64,000 nucleotides of DNA from positions 62,001-126,000 of the forward strand of contig JOEL01000005.1 in assembly GCA_000720995.1 (NCBI GenBank), written 5' to 3'. Both the position numbers and the translations under genes were made by a program. Source of the stretch: Streptomyces celluloflavus. GTDB lineage: Bacteria > Actinomycetota > Actinomycetes > Streptomycetales > Streptomycetaceae. Shown here piece by piece: positions 36,386 to 44,322 of the stretch. The notes under the pieces were generated by a model that did not search any database, was not told where the DNA came from, and saw nothing but the letters and a program-made list of their open reading frames with translations. Position 1 is the stretch's first letter. Each line of letters opens with the position of its first letter.

Positions 36386-37456
36386 TCACCCCTGAGCGAC
36401 GGCTTCCGGCGGCCGTGAGCTGTCCCGGGCCACCAGCCGGGGCGCCAGCAGCCGGTGCCGATAGGGGTGCCGGGGCTCGGTGATCCGGGCAAGGAGCATC
36501 CGTACGCACTCCTTGGCGGCCTGCTCCAGGGGCTGTTCCACGGAGGTCAGGGCCGGATCGAGGAGGGCTGCGATGGGCGAGTCGTCGAACCCGGTGACCG
36601 CCACATCGGCGCCGGGCCGCAGCCCGCGCTCGCGCAGCACGTCGTAGCAGCCGAGCGCCAGGGTGTCGCTCAGGGCCACGACCGCGGTCACCTCGCGGTC
36701 CAGCAGCACCCGGGCGGCCTGCCGCGCCTCCTCGGTGGAGTTCGCGGTGGCGGCGCGCAGCCCGCGCACCGGCAGCCCGTGACGCTCCATCGTGCGGCGC
36801 CAGCCCTCGGCCCGGTCCTCGCCGGTGCCGCTCCCGCGGGGCCAGCCGAGCAGACCGATCCGCCGGTGCCCCGCCGCGGCCAGATGCTCCGTCGCCGCCT
36901 CGGTACCCGCCGCACCGTCCACGTCCACCCAGTCCCCGTAGCTCTGCTCGCCCCAGGACCGGCCGAAGGCGGCGAACGGCACGGACTTGCCGTGCAGCCA
37001 GCGGTGGCGGGGGTCGGCCTCACTGGTGTGGGCCAGGACGAACGCGTCGACGGCCTGCTCCCGCAGCAGCTGGTCGTAGCGCTCGATCTCCTGCTCATGG
37101 CTGTCGACGGGGAAGACCAGCAGCCGGTGCCCGGCCGCGTCGGCGGCATCCGCCAGCGCGTGCAGGAACCGGTCGTGCACCGCGTTGGACCGACCGGCCG
37201 CGCTGTGCTCCAGGGCATGGCCGATGGTCCGCGACTCCCGGCGCCGCAGCGAGCGGGCGGCGGCGTGCGGCCGGTAGCCGAGCTCCTCGATGGCAGCCGT
37301 CACCCGGGCCAGGGTCTCCGGCCGGAGCAGCTCCGGACTGTTGAGCGCGTTGGAGACCGTCTGCCTGCCGACCTGGGCACGACGGGCGACATCAGCCATC
37401 GTCGCGGGCCGCGATCCGGGCCGGGAAACCCCGCCGGGGGGGACGTCATCGTCCAT
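36386..37456 (-). CDS. LacI-family repressor of the alpha-glucoside locus
   Basis: This 356-residue repressor has an N-terminal helix-turn-helix and hinge (about 17-70: TMADVARRAQVGRQTVSNALN, ARSLRRRES) and a periplasmic-binding-type sensor domain. It lies 227 bp before the binding-protein gene in the same direction and is divergent from the debranching-type enzyme. The palindromes at 37489-37536 in front of its gene are its probable operators, implying autoregulation and release by the imported sugar. Confidence 0.88.
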   Translation of the reverse strand: MDDDVPPGGVSRPGSRPATMADVARRAQVGRQTVSNALNSPELLRPETLARVTAAIEELGYRPHAAARSLRRRESRTIGHALEHSAAGRSNAVHDRFLHALADAADAAGHRLLVFPVDSHEQEIERYDQLLREQAVDAFVLAHTSEADPRHRWLHGKSVPFAAFGRSWGEQSYGDWVDVDGAAGTEAATEHLAAAGHRRIGLLGWPRGSGTGEDRAEGWRRTMERHGLPVRGLRAATANSTEEARQAARVLLDREVTAVVALSDTLALGCYDVLRERGLRPGADVAVTGFDDSPIAALLDPALTSVEQPLEQAAKECVRMLLARITEPRHPYRHRLLAPRLVARDSSRPPEAVAQG

Positions 37457-37488
37457 TTCAACGCCATCCGATGTGTCGGGTACGGTGT

Positions 37489-37536
37489 CGATCCAAGGGG
37501 ATTGGATCGATCCAATCGCCTATTGGATCGATCCAA
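37489..37536. promoter_or_regulatory. Tandem LacI-type operators
   Basis: Two perfect palindromes with core TTGGATCGATCCAA lie at 37502-37515 and 37523-37536, 21 bp apart centre to centre (two helical turns, same DNA face). An extra half-site CGATCCAA lies at 37489-37496. The sites sit between the divergent repressor and debranching-type genes. The central C-G step is typical of LacI-family operators. Confidence 0.85.
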
Positions 37537-37602
37537 CCGCTCAATCGCCGCCGACTGTACACGCCGTCCCCGGAAACGAAGAAGGCCGAAGGTCCCGCCC
37601 AG

Positions 37603-39867
37603 ATGACGCAGCAGACGCAGACCTCTCAGCAGCCGCAGACCTCGCCGCAGCCGCAGAACGTGCGGCAGACACCCGACCGCCCGCACGACTGCCCGCCGTC
37701 CGACCCCGCCCCGGAGCCCGCCGGCCAGCCCTACGTCCACGACGCCGTCCTCGCGATGTGGGCACCGTCCTTCGTGGCCTCACGCCCCGACGGCGACCTC
37801 GGCGCGGACGTCGACGGCTTCTACCATGGCGACCGGCGCTGCCTGAGCTCCCTGCGGGTCACCGTCGACGGCGTGCACCTCGCCGCGACGAACGCTGCCA
37901 CCGAGTCCGCGAACCGCGCCGCGTTCGATGCCGTACTGCGTGGCGTGGCACAGCGGACCCCCGACCCGGCGGTGACCCTGCGCCGGGAACGCACGGTCCT
38001 CCCCGGCCGTTTCACCGAGACCGTACGTCTGACCAACTACGGTTCCCTGCCCGCCCGGTTGACGGTCCGCATCGAAGCGGAGAGCGACTTCGCCGCCATG
38101 GAGGCCGTCAAGGCGGGCGCCGCGGCGGCGCCCGTCGCGCCGGCCGCCGACGCGGGCCGCCTGGTGTGGACCTCGGGCACCGAACGGATGACCCTGTCGG
38201 CCCACACCACCGCCACCGATGCGCACACGGCCGTCTCGGTCTCGGGCACCCGCGGCACGTTCGCCTACGACGTCCCGCTCGCCCCCGGCGAGAGCTGGCA
38301 CTGCGAGCTGACCGGCCGGGCCGACGCCGACTCCGCCACCCCCTTCCTGCCGGTGACCGAGGACGCCCGGCCCTGGCGCGACCTCCAACTCACCTGCGCC
38401 GACGCCGACTTCAGCCGCCTGCTGGCCCGCTCCGAGCAGGACCTCGCCCGCCTGCTGCTCGCCGACCCGCAGGCCCCCGGCGACCTCTTCGCCGGCGCGG
38501 GCGCCCCCTGGTATCTCACCCTCTTCGGCCGCGACTCCCTGTGGACCGCCCGGATGCTGCTGCCACTGGGCACCGGCCTCGCGGCGGGCACCCTGCGCGC
38601 CCTGGCCCGCCGCCAGGGCCGCGCCACGGTACCCGCCACCGAGGAGCAGCCCGGCAAGATCCTGCACGAAGTACGCGCCGAGACCCGTGAGCTGGCGGAC
38701 GGCAAGCGGCTGCCGGCGCAGTACTACGGCACCATCGACGCCACCCCCCTGTGGATCTCGCTGCTGCACGACGCCTGGCGCTGGGGCATGCCGCGCGAGG
38801 AGGTCGCCGCACTGCTGCCGAACCTCGAAGCGGCCCTCAACTGGCTGGTGGAGTACGGCGATCCGGACGGCGACGGCCTCCTGGAGTACGTCGACTCCAC
38901 CGGCACGGGCCTGGCCAACCAGGGCTGGAAGGACTCCGGCGACTCGGTCCGCTTCCGCGACGGCTCCCTGGCCACCGCCCCGATCGCGCTGTGCGAGGTG
39001 CAGGCGTACGCGTACGAGGCGGCGACGGCCGGCGCCGCCCTGCTCGACGCCTTCGGGCGCCCGGGGGCCGACCGCTACCGGACCTGGGCCGCACGGGTGC
39101 GCGAGGCGTTCCGGGCCGGCTTCTGGGTGCCCGACGAGCACGGCCCGTACACGGCCATCGCACTCGACGCCGACAAGCGCCCCGTCGACGCCGTCACCTC
39201 GGGCATGGGCCATCTGCTGGGCACCGGCCTGCTCGACGCCGAGGAGGAGCGGCTGCTCGCCGACCGGCTGCTCGCCCCCGAGATGGCCGACGCCTACGGG
39301 CTGCGCACCTACGCATCCGACAACGGCGGCTACAACCCCGTCGGTTACCACGTCGGCAGCGTGTGGCCGCACGACACGGCCATCGCCGTACACGGCCTGG
39401 CCCGCGCCGGATACCCCGAGCACGCCCGCCGCCTCGCCGAGAACCTGATCGCGGCCGGGCCCGCGTTCGACTCCCGCCTCCCCGAACTGTTCGCCGGCAC
39501 CCCCCGCTCCGCCTCCTCCCGCCCGGCCCCCTACCCCGCCTCGTGCCGCCCGCAGGCATGGGCCGCCGCCGCGTCGGTGACCCTGCTCCAGGCCCTGCTC
39601 GGCATCGAGGCGGACGTGCCCGCCGGACGCCTGACGGTCCGCCCGGTCACCGGCGGACTGCTGCCGCTGACCGTCTCGGGCCTGAACGTGGCCGGCCAGC
39701 CGCTGTCCCTCTCGGTCGACGCGGACGGTGTGGTGAGCACGCGTACGTCGGCGCCGCTGGAGGTGGTTACGCAGGCCCCGGCACTCGGCGATCAGGGGAA
39801 CTCTGCCACCGAGGCCACTGCCATCGAGGTTCCTGCCACCGAGGCTCCCGCCCCCGGCGCCGCCTGA
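37603..39867 (+). CDS. Glycogen-debranching-type glucosidase (amylo-alpha-1,6-glucosidase family)
   Basis: This is a 754-residue cytoplasmic protein. A Gln/Thr-rich leader (about 1-35) precedes a debranching N-terminal beta domain (about 50-270, with DGFYHGDRR) and an (alpha/alpha)6 barrel (about 290-700, with FGRDSLWTARM, WKDSGDSVR, GYNPVGYHVGSVWPHD). It probably removes alpha-1,6- or terminal glucose from imported oligosaccharides, complementing the GH13 enzyme. The start at 37603 follows GAAGGCC; the operators lie within 115 bp upstream. The last 25 residues are Ala/Thr/Glu repeats. Confidence 0.85.
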   Translation: MTQQTQTSQQPQTSPQPQNVRQTPDRPHDCPPSDPAPEPAGQPYVHDAVLAMWAPSFVASRPDGDLGADVDGFYHGDRRCLSSLRVTVDGVHLAATNAATESANRAAFDAVLRGVAQRTPDPAVTLRRERTVLPGRFTETVRLTNYGSLPARLTVRIEAESDFAAMEAVKAGAAAAPVAPAADAGRLVWTSGTERMTLSAHTTATDAHTAVSVSGTRGTFAYDVPLAPGESWHCELTGRADADSATPFLPVTEDARPWRDLQLTCADADFSRLLARSEQDLARLLLADPQAPGDLFAGAGAPWYLTLFGRDSLWTARMLLPLGTGLAAGTLRALARRQGRATVPATEEQPGKILHEVRAETRELADGKRLPAQYYGTIDATPLWISLLHDAWRWGMPREEVAALLPNLEAALNWLVEYGDPDGDGLLEYVDSTGTGLANQGWKDSGDSVRFRDGSLATAPIALCEVQAYAYEAATAGAALLDAFGRPGADRYRTWAARVREAFRAGFWVPDEHGPYTAIALDADKRPVDAVTSGMGHLLGTGLLDAEEERLLADRLLAPEMADAYGLRTYASDNGGYNPVGYHVGSVWPHDTAIAVHGLARAGYPEHARRLAENLIAAGPAFDSRLPELFAGTPRSASSRPAPYPASCRPQAWAAAASVTLLQALLGIEADVPAGRLTVRPVTGGLLPLTVSGLNVAGQPLSLSVDADGVVSTRTSAPLEVVTQAPALGDQGNSATEATAIEVPATEAPAPGAA

Positions 39868-39884
39868 GCGACGGCCCCTCAGCA

Positions 39885-39935
39885 GGCACGAGGCACGCCG
39901 TCATTCACACCCCGCCAATCGGCGTGCCTCGTGCC
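39885..39935 (+). terminator. Terminator of the debranching-type gene
   Basis: GGCACGAGGCACGCCG and CGGCGTGCCTCGTGCC are perfect 16-bp arms with a 19-base loop, beginning 18 bp after the stop. A run of GTCCGCCC/GTCCGTCC octamers follows at 39942-39975. Confidence 0.9.
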
Positions 39936-40106
39936 GTATGTCCGCCCGTCCGCCCGTCTGTCCGTCCGTCCGCTCCGCCACAGCACCTCACCCGGCCCGG
40001 AGCCGACCGCTCACACCTGTCCCACCAGGGCTGTTACACAACCGACGGGATGCCCGTACGCACCGGGCACGCGACGGGGATCAGCCGGGAGAACGCCGAG
40101 CCCAGG

Positions 40107-41093
40107 ATGCGGGACCGGAAGGGGCGGCGGGGTGCCGTCCCCCGCACCAGCCCGCCGGGCCGCGCCCGGCGGCGGACGAAAGCGAGTGCGCTCTTGCGCG
40201 AGTCAACAAGCCGACGGATGGTCGCCGCCCTTGCGAGCGCCGGTGCGTTCGGCATCGTGTTCACCACCGCGCCCACCGCCTCGGCGGTAGTGGGCGGAGC
40301 ACCGGTCGCGGACGGCGAGCGGCCCTTCGTCGTGCAGATCCAAGAGCAGGGTGACGACGGGAAATGGTCGCACTACTGCGGCGCGGCGCTCATCGACAGC
40401 CGGGTCGTCGCCACGGCGGCGCACTGCTCCAGGTTCATCCAGCAGGGCAAGGTCAAGGCCCGGCTCGTCATCGGGCGGGCCGACTCGACCACCTCCGGCG
40501 GGACGGTGGTGACCAGTGACCACTTCTCCGTCTACAGCCACCCCGACTTCTCGACCCTGACCAACACGGACCTGGGCCTCCTCGTCCTCGACAGCCCCGT
40601 CGACCAGCCGAGCGCGGCCCTGCCCCCGTTGCGGACGGCGTTGCAGCCGGGACGTCCGCTGCGCCTCGACGGCTGGGGGCGCACCGACCTCAACGATGAG
40701 AAGAAGCCCTCGCGGCTGCAGGAAGCGACGCTTCCGGTCAACGCGTTCGACACCGAAGGCGGCACCTGGGACAAGGAGTTCATCTGCGCGGGCACCGCGG
40801 ACAAGTACGCCGCGCCCGGCGACAGCGGAGGGCCACTGTTCGACCCGAACACCCCGTCCACTTCGGACAAGGCCGCCAAGGCTGTGGTGTACGGCCTGGT
40901 GACCGGCTCGACCAACACCTGCACGGGACTCTTCACGAACCTGGCAGACCCGGCCATCTGGAAGCCGTTCCGCGAGCCACTCGCCTCCCACGGCCTCTCG
41001 CACGTCATCCCGTCCGAGCCCCCGGCCCAACCCCCGACCCCGCCGAACCGGCCCGGAACGGCCCACCATGCGCTCGCGGAAGCTTCCGGGTGA
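40107..41093 (+). CDS. Secreted trypsin-like serine protease (S1), long leader
   Basis: From 40107 the protein has 328 residues. A long basic leader precedes a membrane-spanning signal core ending TASA60, and the mature enzyme starts VVGG like trypsin. The triad is His106 (TAAHC), Asp155 (NTDLGLLV) and Ser240 (GDSGGPL). The C-terminus is a Pro-rich tail. In-frame ATGs at 40050 and 40218 are alternatives; 40218 gives a standard signal length. The very basic leader would suit Tat or slow Sec export, but there is no clean twin-arginine motif. Confidence 0.85.
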   Translation: MRDRKGRRGAVPRTSPPGRARRRTKASALLRESTSRRMVAALASAGAFGIVFTTAPTASAVVGGAPVADGERPFVVQIQEQGDDGKWSHYCGAALIDSRVVATAAHCSRFIQQGKVKARLVIGRADSTTSGGTVVTSDHFSVYSHPDFSTLTNTDLGLLVLDSPVDQPSAALPPLRTALQPGRPLRLDGWGRTDLNDEKKPSRLQEATLPVNAFDTEGGTWDKEFICAGTADKYAAPGDSGGPLFDPNTPSTSDKAAKAVVYGLVTGSTNTCTGLFTNLADPAIWKPFREPLASHGLSHVIPSEPPAQPPTPPNRPGTAHHALAEASG

Positions 41094-41132
41094 TCTGGTT
41101 CTGGATGGGGTTTGGGTAATAGGCGGGGGTCG

Positions 41133-41245
41133 GTAGGGGGCGGGTCGTCCGTATCGGCTCTCTCGCGGCCTACGGTGGCCCCGACGCCTCAACTCTGGTG
41201 CGTCGGGGCCGCTATGGGGCCATTGCGCCGCGTCGCACATGGCGC
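41133..41245. repeat. Direct repeat, left copy (with hairpin)
   Basis: About 110 bp here match 46225-46345 closely. They share GTCCGTA-CGG-TCTCGCGGCCT, a GGCCCCGACGC hairpin, GCCGCTATGGGGCCA and GTCGCACA-GGCGCCCC. The two copies, in the same orientation, bound a 5-kb segment with the first radical-SAM operon, a regulator and a CRISPR array. Confidence 0.75.
41177..41210. terminator. Terminator of the first radical-SAM operon
   Basis: GGCCCCGACGC and GCGTCGGGGCC pair perfectly (11 bp, 12-base loop). The hairpin lies between the protease and the minus-strand operon ending at 41370 and can stop both. Confidence 0.8.
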
Positions 41246-41369
41246 CCCCGCCGAAGCCGGGGTCGCTCTGTGTCGAGAGAGCCGCGCCGCTCCCACGGGG
41301 GAGCACGAGCGGCGCGGCAGCCAGGGAGCAAGCAGCTCGATCGCGAGGGCGCCGAGTGTCCTCTTCGGG

Positions 41370-41486
41370 TCAGCAGATGGTGCGGATGTAGGCGAGCTGT
41401 TCCTCGCAGGTCAACTTCTCGCCCGCGGTGGCGAGGCCGAAGTATCGGCGGTGCAGGTTCAGGTCACGGATGCGAGCGGCGGTCAT
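41370..41486 (-). CDS. 38-residue cysteine-ended peptide coupled to a radical SAM enzyme
   Basis: The ATG overlaps the stop of the radical SAM gene by 4 bp (ATGA). The peptide starts MTAARIRDLNLHRRYFG and ends with Cys; it contains two cysteines 11 residues apart (LTC...TIC) and several Tyr residues. It has no transmembrane stretch. Candidate roles are the peptide substrate of the enzyme or a small accessory protein. I recognise no family. The tight coupling and downstream terminator are the evidence that it is a real gene. Confidence 0.6.
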   Translation of the reverse strand: MTAARIRDLNLHRRYFGLATAGEKLTCEEQLAYIRTIC

Positions 41487-42586
41487 CCTGCCGTGGTTCT
41501 TACCGCGTACAGCTTCGCGAGCCGAGCTGCTTCGTCGTCCCGGAAGGCGGTCACTTCCCGGCATCGCTGGCTCATGACGAATTCGCCGAGCGTGACGCAC
41601 AGGTCCATGCGTTGGATGCACACGCCGACCATGAACGGGCCGTCGGTGGCGCGGTACATGCGGATCCCGTAGTACCCCTCTTGGCAGTCGTCGGGGTTGT
41701 TGAACCGGCAGTCGGTGCACGTCTCCGGCAGGCGCACGGGGCGGATGCTCTTCGCGTACAGCGTCCGTCCGTCCGGCAGGCGGTAGTGCACCCGCTGATC
41801 CGATGCTCCGGCTGTGATGATGCGCCGGACCGGTGTTGCGCCGAGGTGGTTTACGACTTCCTGCATGGCGGCGAGCGACGCGCCGCCGTCCTCCAGCGAT
41901 ACGAGCATCCGCACCACGACGGTCCGGCCGTGCTGCTCGATGATGCGGAGTACGCGTTCAACGTGGTTGTGGTCGGGGATGACGATGTTCGCGGACACTT
42001 TGACCCCGTGGGCGGTCGCCGTCTCGATCGTGGCATCGAGGGCGGCGAGCTTGCGTGCTGCGAGCTTGGGGGAGGCGAGGCGTGGGCCCTGGACCGCGGC
42101 GAGTTCTTCGGGCGTGGTCCCGAACACCGACAGGTTGATGCGGTCGAGGCCGGCCGTGGCGGCGTCGGGGATGACGGCCGCGCCGTTCTCGCCGTTCGAG
42201 GTGAGTCCGACGGTCAGGCCGAGGCGTCGCGCGATGCGGATCAGGCCGGGTAGCTCGGGGTGGAGCGTGGGTTCTCCGCCGGTGAAGTGGACTTCGTTGG
42301 TGGGCAGGCTGCCGCGGACCGCGGCGAGTGCCAGGGCGAAATCCGTGTTGGCGGGTATGCGGGCCGGCAGGAAGTTGGTCCCGTTGGTCTTGAGGTAGAT
42401 CGAGACGCGACCGGACCGGCCGGGAGTGCCGGTGAACTCTCCGGCAGAGCGCCCCGCGTTGTCGGTGGCAACGGGGGTGCCCTCGTTGTGGCAGAACGAG
42501 CAGGCGAGCCCGCACGCGTCGATGATCTTGACGCGTAGGGTGCGGTCCGGCCTGACCTCGACAGGTAAGTTCCTGAGATCGTGCAT
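41483..42586 (-). CDS. Radical SAM enzyme, first locus
   Basis: This is a 367-residue radical SAM protein. The cluster ligands are C25-G-L-A-C29-S-F-C32 (CX3CX2C), followed by HFTGGEPTLHPEL (GGEP SAM site). The C-terminus has extra cysteines (ETCTDCR, PDDC, VGVC, MDLC) able to hold a second cluster, as in peptide-modifying SPASM/twitch enzymes. The ATG at 42586 follows GAGGGGG by five bases. Its operon holds a CYTH protein, an unknown protein shared with the second radical-SAM locus, and a 38-residue peptide. The substrate is unknown. Confidence 0.85.
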   Translation of the reverse strand: MHDLRNLPVEVRPDRTLRVKIIDACGLACSFCHNEGTPVATDNAGRSAGEFTGTPGRSGRVSIYLKTNGTNFLPARIPANTDFALALAAVRGSLPTNEVHFTGGEPTLHPELPGLIRIARRLGLTVGLTSNGENGAAVIPDAATAGLDRINLSVFGTTPEELAAVQGPRLASPKLAARKLAALDATIETATAHGVKVSANIVIPDHNHVERVLRIIEQHGRTVVVRMLVSLEDGGASLAAMQEVVNHLGATPVRRIITAGASDQRVHYRLPDGRTLYAKSIRPVRLPETCTDCRFNNPDDCQEGYYGIRMYRATDGPFMVGVCIQRMDLCVTLGEFVMSQRCREVTAFRDDEAARLAKLYAVRTTAG

Positions 42587-42646
42587 GGTGCCCCCTCTCC
42601 GTCCCGGCCGGGGCATGGGCCCCGGCCGGGAGTAACGGACGCCGGC

Positions 42647-43186
42647 TTACTCGAACCGCAGGTCGGAAATGGAGTCCAGATCGATGCCGTACAGCCCGTA
42701 GACCTTCGTGGTGTTGATGGACGTCAGACGCTCGCGGTCGATCCCGAGCGCGGCGGCCGCGTCCCAGACCTGCGCCTCGCTGTCTGCCTCGATCTCCAGA
42801 TACGGCGGGATACGGGGCCACTCGTCGAGTTCCAGGCGCACGCTGCCGAGCGTGTAGGAGGTGCGTCGGTTCTCCTGGTAGCTGCGCGGCGTCAGGCCGA
42901 CCAGGCCGAGGAGTGCGTTTGCTTCCTCGAATGAGTCGACGGTGACCTCGGTCTCGTGGGTGCCGTCGATCGCGTCCGTTGAAATCTGCTTGACGCACAG
43001 GGTGATGCCGGCGCCGGTGTCGCGCAGTCGTACCCACCGCCCGGGAAGGGCCGGCACGGTGTCGTACACGTACCGGCGCATGAGGCGGGGCTCGCCCTGC
43101 TGGGTGCCGCCGGCGTCGGTGATGAGCCGCGCGGTCTTCACGGGGTCGATGTCCAGGGCTTTCGCCTCGTATTCAATGCCTGCCAT
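42647..43186 (-). CDS. CYTH-domain protein (class IV adenylate cyclase/thiamine triphosphatase fold)
   Basis: This 179-residue protein begins MAGIEYEAK, and E5-x-E7-x-K9 is the defining ExExK motif. Later basic and acidic strands (WVRLRDTG, LCVKQ, HETEVTVD, RRTSYTLG, LELDEWP, YLEIEA) complete the triphosphate tunnel. CYTH enzymes act on triphosphates (ATP to cAMP, thiamine triphosphate, tripolyphosphate). A GGAG just upstream selects 43186 over an in-frame ATG at 43216. It lies between a radical SAM enzyme and an unknown protein, an unusual neighbourhood. Confidence 0.85.
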   Translation of the reverse strand: MAGIEYEAKALDIDPVKTARLITDAGGTQQGEPRLMRRYVYDTVPALPGRWVRLRDTGAGITLCVKQISTDAIDGTHETEVTVDSFEEANALLGLVGLTPRSYQENRRTSYTLGSVRLELDEWPRIPPYLEIEADSEAQVWDAAAALGIDRERLTSINTTKVYGLYGIDLDSISDLRFE

Positions 43187-43313
43187 GAGTCTCCGATCGG
43201 TGAGTTTTGCTGTCATGTGAACGACCGCCCGGCGCGTGGGGAGGCGGCGCCCGTGGTTCAGCCCGGATTGATCTCCAAGGGGCCGGACGGGTGATGCACC
43301 CTCCCATGACGGA

Positions 43314-43829
43314 TCATCGGACGGCGTGCCGCCCTCGCCGTCTCGGCGGCTGGCGGCCCGCCCCCACCGGGACACAGGGGAAACACCCGGCGGGGGCGGG
43401 GGTCTGCGGAGCCCGTTGGACAGGCAGGGGGTAGACGCGGACGGAGTACCGGGCGTCGTAGTCGGTAACGGCGAGTACGTAGGCGTTACCCGCGCACAGG
43501 GTGCGCAGCGCGTGGTCGTACTGGTGGTCGTCACCGGCCCATACGAGCAGGTAGTGGTCAGGTCGGGGGGTGCCGGCCGCGGTGGGAACGAGGGGAGCCC
43601 CGCGGAGGTAGGGCGCGGGCTCGGGGGCGAGCAGATGTGCGAGGCGTTGTGCCTCCGCGCGCAGCCACCGTGCGGCGAGGCGCGGTGTAGCGGCGCGATA
43701 GGTGGCGAGTAACACCTCACGGCGGCCGCTCAGATTGCGGGCGGTCGCCTCGCAGCGGTAGGCAACGCGGTGCCGAGTGGGGGCGTGGACTGAGGGAGAC
43801 GGCGGGAAGGTCACAACGGCCGCACTCAC
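43314..43829 (-). CDS. Unknown protein shared by both radical-SAM loci (copy 1)
   Basis: This 171-residue protein is paralogous to the one at 55949-56440. Common features are AYRCE-TA near the N-terminus, the helix AARWLRAEA-RLA-LL, and VTDYDARY-V/I near the C-terminus, then APAGC and a Pro/Arg-rich tail. No membrane helix or known domain is seen. The GTG start overlaps the preceding gene by 4 bp. Its presence beside two different radical SAM enzymes suggests a role in the same process. Confidence 0.65.
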   Translation of the reverse strand: MSAAVVTFPPSPSVHAPTRHRVAYRCEATARNLSGRREVLLATYRAATPRLAARWLRAEAQRLAHLLAPEPAPYLRGAPLVPTAAGTPRPDHYLLVWAGDDHQYDHALRTLCAGNAYVLAVTDYDARYSVRVYPLPVQRAPQTPAPAGCFPCVPVGAGRQPPRRRGRHAVR

Positions 43830-44267
43830 CGCTGACGCTCCTTGGCCTGCTCCCTGCTCTTGATGAGCTGTTCAAGCTGGATGTGGTACAGCTCGACTTG
43901 GCCCGGCGTCAGGACGAGCAGCGACTCGGATGTGCCGCCGTCCTCGTGGTGAATCTGTACGGGCAGGGCGGCCTGCTGTGCTCGGTGGTCGTAGATGAAA
44001 TCCCGTTTGAGCGGCTGCACATGGGTGACGGGAACGGACGCGGGGCGTAGCGTCGTGCCGTCCTTCGGAGCCGTCCAGTCCTCGCCCCCGCCCGGCGGGC
44101 GCAGGTGGTACGACGCCGTGTTGCTGTCGGGGAGGGCGACGACGACTCCAACCCTTCCCCCCCTTGGTGAGGTCGAGGGCGAGGTCGCCAAGGCGGGGAT
44201 GGAATGGGGCGCTGACGGTGAACGCGTCGCGCTGCTTGGGATGTTGCTTCGCGGTCTGTTCGGCCAT
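43826..44267 (-). pseudogene. Hypothetical gene interrupted in a G7 tract
   Basis: The ATG at 44267 opens MAEQTAKQHPKQRDAFTVS...LTKGG, after which the frame breaks. From VGVVVALPDSNT to the end (RSREQAKERQ-type helix, TGA at 43826) coding continues in another frame. The shift falls at seven consecutive G on the coding strand (C at 44157-44163); six would keep one frame of 146 codons. The stop overlaps the next gene by 4 bp, so it was coupled to it. The shift may be real decay, length variation or a sequencing error. Function unknown. Confidence 0.65.
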
Positions 44268-44322
44268 GCTCCGAAGCTAGGAGCAAGGCAACAGCTCAAT
44301 ATGAGCCCGAGGAATACGGCCC

